This document shows positions 7,510-12,170 of a stretch of 12,170 bases of DNA, in pieces. The DNA is from Bdellovibrionaceae bacterium UBA5009. GTDB taxonomy: Bacteria; Bdellovibrionota; Bdellovibrionia; Bdellovibrionales; Bdellovibrionaceae. Where the stretch lies: positions 6,996 through 19,165 of the forward strand of contig DGYJ01000035.1 of NCBI GenBank assembly GCA_002396665.1. Direction: 5' to 3'. The position numbers were made by a program, and so were the translations under genes. Position 1 is the stretch's first letter, and each line of letters begins with the position of its first letter. The notes under the pieces are model-generated. The model searched no databases. It was not told the origin of the DNA and was given only the letters and a program-made list of their open reading frames with translations.

Positions 7510-7889
7510 GGAGATCTGGTTTCACTGTAAGCCGGATTCTGTTCAAAAGACCAAGTCCCAAAAACGCCTCGATCTTCTTTGACGACCATTTCTCTGGGAT
7601 CGAAGTTACCTTCAACCTCTAGCGAACTGACCCGGAAGTTATGTGCGAGCCACACACTCCCCTATTTGTTCTTGCTTCACGCAGAGTTTGGCTGTTTTCA
7701 CTCCATCACTCCCCTTTGGGCTCCCGTTCCCACCCGAAGGATCATTGCTTTGGACATTCTCTCTGTTCCACTGTTCCTCACCTTACGGTGGAGGGGCGTT
7801 ACCCCTTGCGCTGCTCAGCGAAGTCCGGACTTTCCTCTTCTGATTTTGAGTTGCCCCAAATTCAAAAGCAGTCGTCCATAAAACCATGG
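7510..7889 (-). ncRNA. rnpB: RNase P RNA (bacterial type A)
   Basis: Catalytic RNA that removes 5' leaders from precursor tRNAs. Conserved blocks read in order on the minus strand: GAGGAAAGTCCGGAC at 7837-7823 (5' half of P4), ACAGAGAG at 7766-7759, AAATAGGGG at 7667-7659 and ACAGAATCCGGCTTAC at 7542-7527 (3' half of P4). P1 forms between 7886-7878 and 7525-7517, P2 between 7876-7871 (GACGAC) and 7586-7581 (GTCGTC). P16 pairs 7661-7656 with 7639-7634, and GGT at 7632-7630 is the loop motif that reads the tRNA CCA end. The 38 bases between P2 and the last block are longer than in E. coli and can fold as an extra helix (AAGATC with GGTCTT), in the place of P19. Ends are set from P1 and are good to a few bases. 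A U-tract terminator follows. Confidence 0.95.
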
Positions 7890-8000
7890 GCCAGAAGTAA
7901 CACATGGCTCCCTAAGACACAAGATGACGTTCCTGGTATTTTTTTATAAGCTTCTGGTTCAAACTAAAATATTCATTCATATCAATTGAAGGAGTCCACT

Positions 8001-8516
8001 ATGAAAATTTTCATCGGTTTTATCGTTTTTGTCAGCGCCCTGGCGTTAAGCTCTACTAGCTTTGCAGAAAATCAAGAACACGGAACCCCAGTCAAAGAAC
8101 AGGCAGCAGGCGCACATCAAGCAGCCCAAGAGCATGGCTCGGCGGCGAAAGCTGAGCGCGACAATACGGCCTTATTTCCTGCCAAACAAGCTAACAAAGA
8201 CCTGTCCACTCCACCTGCCGCCCCTGAACTTGTGGGCCCAGCCTTCATGAAGGCCATCAAAGAAAGCAGCATCACTTTGGAATGGAAACCAGTTGAAGGC
8301 GTTGAAGTTTACAATGTGCAAGTGGCCACAGATCCAAATTTTAAATGGCTTAAGTTAGAGCAAAATCTATACAAAGGCACAAGCCTTCAAGTTTCTGAAC
8401 TCGAAGCAGGGAAACAATACTACTGGAGAGTCGCTGCCGTGAAACCTGACAACATGGCCACATTCACAAAAAGTCTTTTCACTAAATCCATGTTTAAAAC
8501 TTCAGAGGTAAAATAA
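8001..8516 (+). CDS. Exported protein with a fibronectin type III-like domain
   Basis: A 171-residue protein. The first 22 residues are a signal peptide ending SFA, with cleavage before ENQ. Residues 23-60 are a low-complexity Ala/Glu/Gln/His linker with two QEHG copies. Residues about 73-150 form an FN3-like sandwich: ITLEWKPVEGVEVYNVQVAT at 91-110, then LEAGKQYYWRVAAVK at 134-148, the usual W-x-P-V...Y-x-V...G-x-x-Y-x-W-R-V pattern also seen in FecR-type envelope proteins. No enzyme motif is present, so binding or structural work in the envelope is inferred. The start is ATG at 8001, with AAGGAG at 7989-7994 six bases ahead; an upstream TTG at 7986 would put that site inside the coding region. 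TAAAAT at 7965-7970 may be a -10 element. It leads the 8001-11417 operon. Confidence 0.82.
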   Translation: MKIFIGFIVFVSALALSSTSFAENQEHGTPVKEQAAGAHQAAQEHGSAAKAERDNTALFPAKQANKDLSTPPAAPELVGPAFMKAIKESSITLEWKPVEGVEVYNVQVATDPNFKWLKLEQNLYKGTSLQVSELEAGKQYYWRVAAVKPDNMATFTKSLFTKSMFKTSEVK

Positions 8517-9160
8517 TGAACAACGAAACGATTCTTAAACAATTGAACTGGCGCTACGCTGTTAAAAAAATGGACAGCAGCAAAAAAATCAGTGCAACAG
8601 ACTGGAACACATTATCCGAAAGTCTTCGTTTAGCTCCTTCATCTTTTGGTTTGCAACCATGGAAATTCCTTGTGGTGCAAAACCCAGCCATTCGTAAACA
8701 ACTTTTTGAAGTCTCCTGGAAGCAAAGCCAAGTTGAAGAGTGTTCACATTATGTGGTTATCGCAACCCGCACTGACATGAAAGAATCTGATATTCAAAAA
8801 TTTATCGATCAAACAGCGAAAGTGCGTGGCATCCCCGCTGAAAGTTTAGATGGTTATAAAAACATGATGATTGGTGATTTAGTCAAAGGGCCACGAAATC
8901 AGGTCATTAAATGGTGGGCGCAAAGACAAGCTTACATTGCCATGGGCTTTTTAATGGAAACTGCGGCTTTGCTAAGCATCGATACTTGTCCCCTAGAAGG
9001 TCTTGATCCGGCAGAATATGATCGCATTCTTAAGCTCGAAAACACAGGCTATGCCACCGTGGCAGCTGTGGCCTGTGGCTATCGTCATCCAGAGGATAAA
9101 TATCAATCTGCAAAAAAAGTTCGTTTTGATTCAAAAGACGTTATTGAAATCATAAGCTAA
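8516..9160 (+). CDS. NAD(P)H nitroreductase family flavoprotein
   Basis: A 214-residue FMN-dependent oxidoreductase of the NfsB/YdgI-like group, at the family's usual length of about 217. The N-terminal RYAVKKMD at 13-20 matches the RYxxKxFD signature that holds FMN phosphate; PSSFGLQPWKFLVV at 41-54 is the classic PSSxxxQPW motif. CPLEGLDPAEYDRIL at 158-172 and ACGYRHPEDKYQSAKKVRF at 186-204 are the C-terminal FMN-contact regions (E161, G162, K200, R203). Such enzymes reduce nitroaromatics, quinones or enals; the physiological substrate is unknown. Its ATG overlaps the preceding stop by one base (TAATG), and GAGG at 8505-8508 is 7 bases upstream, so it is co-translated with the FN3-like protein. 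Confidence 0.9.
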   Translation: MNNETILKQLNWRYAVKKMDSSKKISATDWNTLSESLRLAPSSFGLQPWKFLVVQNPAIRKQLFEVSWKQSQVEECSHYVVIATRTDMKESDIQKFIDQTAKVRGIPAESLDGYKNMMIGDLVKGPRNQVIKWWAQRQAYIAMGFLMETAALLSIDTCPLEGLDPAEYDRILKLENTGYATVAAVACGYRHPEDKYQSAKKVRFDSKDVIEIIS

Positions 9161-9167
9161 GCCTTTC

Positions 9168-10112
9168 ATGCAGGACTTGCTTCATCGTATTCAAAAAAAT
9201 GAAAAAAAATTAAAGTCGTGGGCCGAAAAACATAAAATCGAGGCCTACCGACTTTACGACCGCGACATCCCCCAATATCCTGTCATTATTGATCGCTATA
9301 AAAATTTCTTTCTTATCTACGACAAAACCGATGCTGTTATTGATAAAGATAAAAACCAAGTTGAAAAAGCCAAGCAGGCTTTAACAGAAATTTTCAATCC
9401 TCAAGAAAATGAAATTATTGTTAAGAAAAGAATGCGCCAAGAGGGAACTCAACAGTACGAAAAACTAGATGATCAAAAACAAAGATTTTCTGTCTTTGAA
9501 ACGCAGGCGCAGTTTTGGATTAATCTTTATGATTACCTTGATACTGGATTGTTTTTAGATCACCGTCCATTACGTCAGAAGGTTTTCAAAAACAATCAAG
9601 GCAAACGTTTTTTAAATTTATTTTGCTACACCGGATCCGTCAGTGTCTTCGCTGCCTTGGGCGGCGCAAAGACCACCAATGTTGATATGTCCAAAACCTA
9701 TATCCAGTGGTCCAAGGACAACTTTGTCTTAAACAATCTGAAGATCGAAAATCATCAATTCATTGAAGAAAATGCCCTTGAATTTTTAGAAAATGAATCC
9801 GCAAAGCAAGGGTCTGACAAGACTTTATACGACACGATCTACTTAGATCCCCCAACATTTTCAAATTCAAAAAAAATGACCAATTCCTTTGAGGTCGAAA
9901 AAGATCAGGATTTTTTGATCACCAAGACCATGTCGCTTTTAAAACAAGATGGCATTCTGTTCTTTTCGACAAACAAAAGAACATTTAAACTTTCAGAAAA
10001 GATTTTATCTTCGTATCAAGTCAAGAACACCACAGAATCATCAATTCCCATTGATTTTCACGACAAAAAGATCCACCAGCTCTTCGAAATAAAACATATT
10101 TACAAGAGTTAA
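9168..10112 (+). CDS. rlmK: Stand-alone RlmK-like 23S rRNA (guanine-N7) methyltransferase
   Basis: A 314-residue SAM-dependent methyltransferase matching the C-terminal (RlmK) half of E. coli RlmKL, which makes m7G2069 in 23S rRNA. Shared blocks are RIQKNEKKLKSWA at 7-19, EAYRLYDRDIPQYPVIIDRY at 25-44, DYLDTGLFLDHR at 122-133, SAM motif FLNLFCYTGSVSV at 148-160, NVDMSKTY at 171-178, the catalytic-type DPPTFSNSKKM at 227-237, and STNKR at 267-271. The PUA-like N-terminal part of this half is present, but the RlmL half (THUMP plus m2G2445 methyltransferase) is absent, so the protein begins exactly where the fusion's second module would. It lies 7 bases after the nitroreductase stop and 21 before the polyamine gene. 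No strong ribosome site is visible. Confidence 0.9.
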   Translation: MQDLLHRIQKNEKKLKSWAEKHKIEAYRLYDRDIPQYPVIIDRYKNFFLIYDKTDAVIDKDKNQVEKAKQALTEIFNPQENEIIVKKRMRQEGTQQYEKLDDQKQRFSVFETQAQFWINLYDYLDTGLFLDHRPLRQKVFKNNQGKRFLNLFCYTGSVSVFAALGGAKTTNVDMSKTYIQWSKDNFVLNNLKIENHQFIEENALEFLENESAKQGSDKTLYDTIYLDPPTFSNSKKMTNSFEVEKDQDFLITKTMSLLKQDGILFFSTNKRTFKLSEKILSSYQVKNTTESSIPIDFHDKKIHQLFEIKHIYKS

Positions 10113-10133
10113 AAAACGACCTAAAAAGTTATA

Positions 10134-11417
10134 ATGAAAGCACTCGGACGCCATATTTTGGCTGAATTCGTCAATTGCCAATCTGAAATCTTAAATGATG
10201 TCAGTGGGATTGAAAAATCAATGCTTGAGGCTGCCAAGGCTGCGGGTGCAACTGTTATCAGTTCTAATTTTCACCACTTTTCCCCTTTTGGGGTCTCTGG
10301 CGTTGTGGTGATTCAAGAAAGCCACTTGGCCATTCACACCTGGCCCGAATATCAATACGCTGCAGTGGATGTCTTCACCTGTGGCGAAACTGTCGACCCT
10401 TGGATCAGTTTTGAATTTTTAAAGAAAGTTTTTGGGGCCGAATACACAGCCCAAGAAATTCAAAGAGGTCTTCCTGACAAAATCCAAAAGTCTACCAGCT
10501 ATCGCCCACCACTTAGGGAAGAAAGAATTGGAATTCAAGGTCCACCCCAAGTTCTAAGAAATGTTTGGTTCACCGATAAGTCAGACACTTTGGCTTTGTC
10601 TCTTCGATACGATGGCGAAGTTCTTTACAATAAAACAACGGTCTACCAACAAGTTCGAGTTTTGAATACTTTGGCCTATGGCAAGCTGCTTGCGATCAAC
10701 AATATGATCATGTGTACCGAGCGCGATGAAGCCCACTACCACGAAATGATGGTTCACCCAGCTATGCAATTGCATAAGAAAGTGAAAAACGTTCTTGTGA
10801 TTGGCGGCGGTGATGGGGGATCTGTACGTGAACTTGTTAAATATAAATCCATCGAAAAGATCACACTGGTAGAAATTGATGAGGCTGTGATTGAAGCCTC
10901 AAAACTTCACCTTCCGGCTCTGGCAAAGGATCTTACCCACCCTAAAGTTCAAATAATTATTGCTGATGGCATCGACTTTATCAAAAAAGCAAAACCCAAA
11001 AGTTTTGACTTAGTTATTGTGGATGGGTCTGACCCTGTCGGGCCTGCTGAAGGCTTGTTCACCGAAGACTTTTACAAAGATATTAAAAGTGCACTGTCAG
11101 ACGACGGAATTTTAATGACCCAGGGCGAATCCCCCATGTTTCACGAGTCCACATTTGTGGCCCTGAACCAATCCTTAAAATCCATCTTTGGCCAAGACAA
11201 AGTCCACACATTGCTTTTTCATGCGACAACATATCCTTCGGGCATGTGGAGCTTGATGATGGCCACAAAATCTACTTTGAACCCCAAAAAAGACATCAAT
11301 ACAAATGACATCCAAGCCTTCGTTAAGACGAATAAACTTCGTTATTATAATGACGAACTCCATGTCTCATCCTTCAGTTTGCCTAATTTCGTGCAGGACA
11401 TGTTAAAAAATCGTTAG
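10134..11417 (+). CDS. speD/speE: Bifunctional AdoMet decarboxylase-spermidine synthase fusion
   Basis: A 427-residue fusion that can decarboxylate SAM and use the product to aminopropylate putrescine, making spermidine. Residues 1-118 are a complete prokaryotic AdoMet decarboxylase: the ESHLAIHTWPE motif holds the self-cleavage site E62-S63 (the serine becomes the pyruvoyl group), with H68 for processing and C83 for catalysis, the same numbers as in the Thermotoga enzyme. Residues about 140-425 are a spermidine synthase: VWFTDKSDTLALSLR, TERDEAHYHEMMVHP at 195-209, GGGDGGSVREL at 224-234, DGSDPVGPAEGLFT at 297-310 with D297/D300 as catalytic acids, and YPSGMWSLMMATK. A short linker with Pro and charged residues (119-139) joins them. 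Self-cleavage would release a 62-residue beta chain and leave the alpha chain joined to the synthase. Last gene of its operon. Confidence 0.96.
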   Translation: MKALGRHILAEFVNCQSEILNDVSGIEKSMLEAAKAAGATVISSNFHHFSPFGVSGVVVIQESHLAIHTWPEYQYAAVDVFTCGETVDPWISFEFLKKVFGAEYTAQEIQRGLPDKIQKSTSYRPPLREERIGIQGPPQVLRNVWFTDKSDTLALSLRYDGEVLYNKTTVYQQVRVLNTLAYGKLLAINNMIMCTERDEAHYHEMMVHPAMQLHKKVKNVLVIGGGDGGSVRELVKYKSIEKITLVEIDEAVIEASKLHLPALAKDLTHPKVQIIIADGIDFIKKAKPKSFDLVIVDGSDPVGPAEGLFTEDFYKDIKSALSDDGILMTQGESPMFHESTFVALNQSLKSIFGQDKVHTLLFHATTYPSGMWSLMMATKSTLNPKKDINTNDIQAFVKTNKLRYYNDELHVSSFSLPNFVQDMLKNR

Positions 11418-11435
11418 GACACAAAATTCTAGATG

Positions 11436-11477
11436 GACAGCTCTAAACCACCATGTTAGCTGTCATTTCGTTCCTTT
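11436..11477 (+). terminator. Possible terminator after the polyamine gene
   Basis: GACAGCT at 11436-11442 pairs perfectly with AGCTGTC at 11458-11464 around a 15-base loop, followed by the T-rich ATTTCGTTCCTTT. The U tract is broken by C and G, so efficiency may be moderate. It lies 19 bases after the stop codon of the fusion gene. Confidence 0.45.
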
Positions 11478-11484
11478 GTATAAA
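11456..11484 (+). promoter_or_regulatory. Possible promoter for the 11546 gene
   Basis: TATAAA at 11479-11484, immediately preceded by TG, is a plausible -10 element. TTAGCT at 11456-11461 is a weak -35 at a 17-base spacing. Transcription would begin near 11490, giving a leader of about 55 bases that contains the CAGACC/GGTCTG hairpin. Confidence 0.35.
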
Positions 11485-11510
11485 TTGGTAATTTGGTCCA
11501 ACGTTTCTAC

Positions 11511-11528
11511 CAGACCCCATAAGGTCTG
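11511..11528 (+). promoter_or_regulatory. Small leader hairpin just upstream of the 11546 ribosome site
   Basis: CAGACC at 11511-11516 and GGTCTG at 11523-11528 form a perfect 6-bp stem with a 6-base loop, ending 5 bases before the AAGGTGG ribosome site at 11534-11540. No T tract follows. GGTC at 11495-11498 could pair with GACC of the left arm instead, so two alternative folds are possible. A regulatory role is a guess. Confidence 0.3.
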
Positions 11529-11545
11529 ACTACAAGGTGGTAAAA

Positions 11546-12142
11546 GTGAAAAGAATCCTTTTCTCGTTCGTTATAGCAGCATCATTATTAACTTCTTCAA
11601 TGTCTTTCGCCCTTGGCGATATCAGACCCTATTTTGCTTACTTGCAAGATTCAGGCGTTGATTATGTCGTCGTTGGTGCAGTTTGTGAGCAAGTGACAAA
11701 AGTATTAATGCAAAAACAATATCCCTACCCAACATTTTCTGTTTACACCGGAGTAGAATATTCTAGACCAGGTGGTTCAACAATTGGCGAACTTGACGTG
11801 GTTGTTGTGCGCAATGCAGACCAAAAAGCCTTGCTTGTTGGCGAAGTAAAATGCTGGAAAGATCTTAGCGCTGCTCATAAAAAAGCCATGGATCAGCGTC
11901 AACGAATTATGGCCAACCTTAAAAAAGGTGGAAACATTCGTTTGCGCTGCTTAGATAACACCTGCAACTACAACACAAGCAACTTTGACCAAGTTCAAAG
12001 ATTTATTTCAATCTCTCAAGACGGCGGTCGCCAACACGGTTTTGATATCGATCTTCCGCACTCTTTGGAACAATTGATGGGTCTTCGTGATGCATTGATG
12101 AAGTGCCAAGCCCATGGTCCTTGCAAAAAACCGACGAAATAA
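11546..12142 (+). CDS. Exported protein with a PD-(D/E)XK nuclease-like motif
   Basis: A 198-residue protein. Residues 1-22 are a signal peptide (MKRILFSFVIAAS..., ending SFA). The mature part shows a helix with E48, then GELDVVVV at 81-88 and EVK at 100-102, that is D84, E100 and K102 spaced as in the metal-binding core of PD-(D/E)XK nucleases, followed by a helix with DQRQR at 116-120. Six cysteines (47, 103, 135, 140, 187, 193) suggest disulfides outside the cytoplasm. DNA or RNA cleavage is inferred from the motif, not shown. GTG at 11546 is chosen because AAGGTGG at 11534-11540 sits 5 bases ahead; a GTG at 11537 would fall inside that site. It stands apart from the polyamine operon, after a possible terminator. 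An inactive member of the fold cannot be excluded. Confidence 0.75.
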   Translation: MKRILFSFVIAASLLTSSMSFALGDIRPYFAYLQDSGVDYVVVGAVCEQVTKVLMQKQYPYPTFSVYTGVEYSRPGGSTIGELDVVVVRNADQKALLVGEVKCWKDLSAAHKKAMDQRQRIMANLKKGGNIRLRCLDNTCNYNTSNFDQVQRFISISQDGGRQHGFDIDLPHSLEQLMGLRDALMKCQAHGPCKKPTK

Positions 12143-12170
12143 TTTAAAAACTGCCCCCTTTTATTGTGCA

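Noticed and set aside
7630..7632. Possible loss of the tRNA CCA-binding GGU in the RNase P RNA
   Set aside because: The loop after AAATAGGGG first seemed to lack it, but after pairing P16 and P17 the motif GGGTCAG is found on the 3' side of the loop, as in E. coli.
7464..7655. Minus-strand reading frame of 63 codons
   Set aside because: It lies inside the 3' part of rnpB and its terminator; the RNA gene explains the sequence conservation.
7579..7949. Three overlapping plus-strand reading frames of 66-102 codons
   Set aside because: They lie antisense over the conserved core of rnpB, have no ribosome sites and encode low-complexity Pro/Ser/Leu strings.

Overview
The window reads as chromosomal DNA of a predatory or near-predatory bacterium of the Bdellovibrio group (Bdellovibrionota). 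This is an inference from three things: a single-protein fusion of AdoMet decarboxylase and spermidine synthase, several small exported proteins without an obvious family, and tightly packed, moderately AT-leaning genes with AAGGA-type ribosome sites. No rRNA, tRNA, IS element, prophage or CRISPR array was found.

Layout. (1) On the minus strand at 1-1943, a hotdog-like protein is followed after 3 bases by the carboxyltransferase subunit of a methylcrotonyl-CoA-type carboxylase, cut off by the window edge. This is probably part of a leucine or branched-acid degradation operon. (2) At 1980-6580 on the plus strand lies a compact operon: a small exported or membrane-anchored protein, a TPMT-like methyltransferase with an unfamiliar N-terminal half, a GNAT acetyltransferase, then an ABC-2 exporter of one ATPase and two different permeases. 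Most genes overlap or abut, and a hairpin terminator overlaps the last stop codon. The combination of methylation, acetylation and export suggests a small-molecule modification and efflux module. (3) At 6700-7467 is a monocistronic exported protein of unknown function. (4) At about 7510-7889 on the minus strand is rnpB, the RNase P RNA, with its own terminator at 7466-7501. Several plus-strand reading frames over it are spurious. (5) At 8001-11417 is a second plus-strand operon: an exported protein with a fibronectin-III-like domain, a nitroreductase, a stand-alone RlmK 23S rRNA methyltransferase and the polyamine fusion enzyme. (6) At 11546-12142 is an exported protein carrying a PD-(D/E)XK nuclease-like motif and six cysteines.

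The most interesting items are the exported nuclease-like protein, the methyltransferase/acetyltransferase/exporter operon, and the separate RlmK. Several starts are refined here: TTG at 4004, ATG at 3456, ATG at 8001 and GTG at 11546. All functional calls come from reading motifs by eye; no database search was possible.
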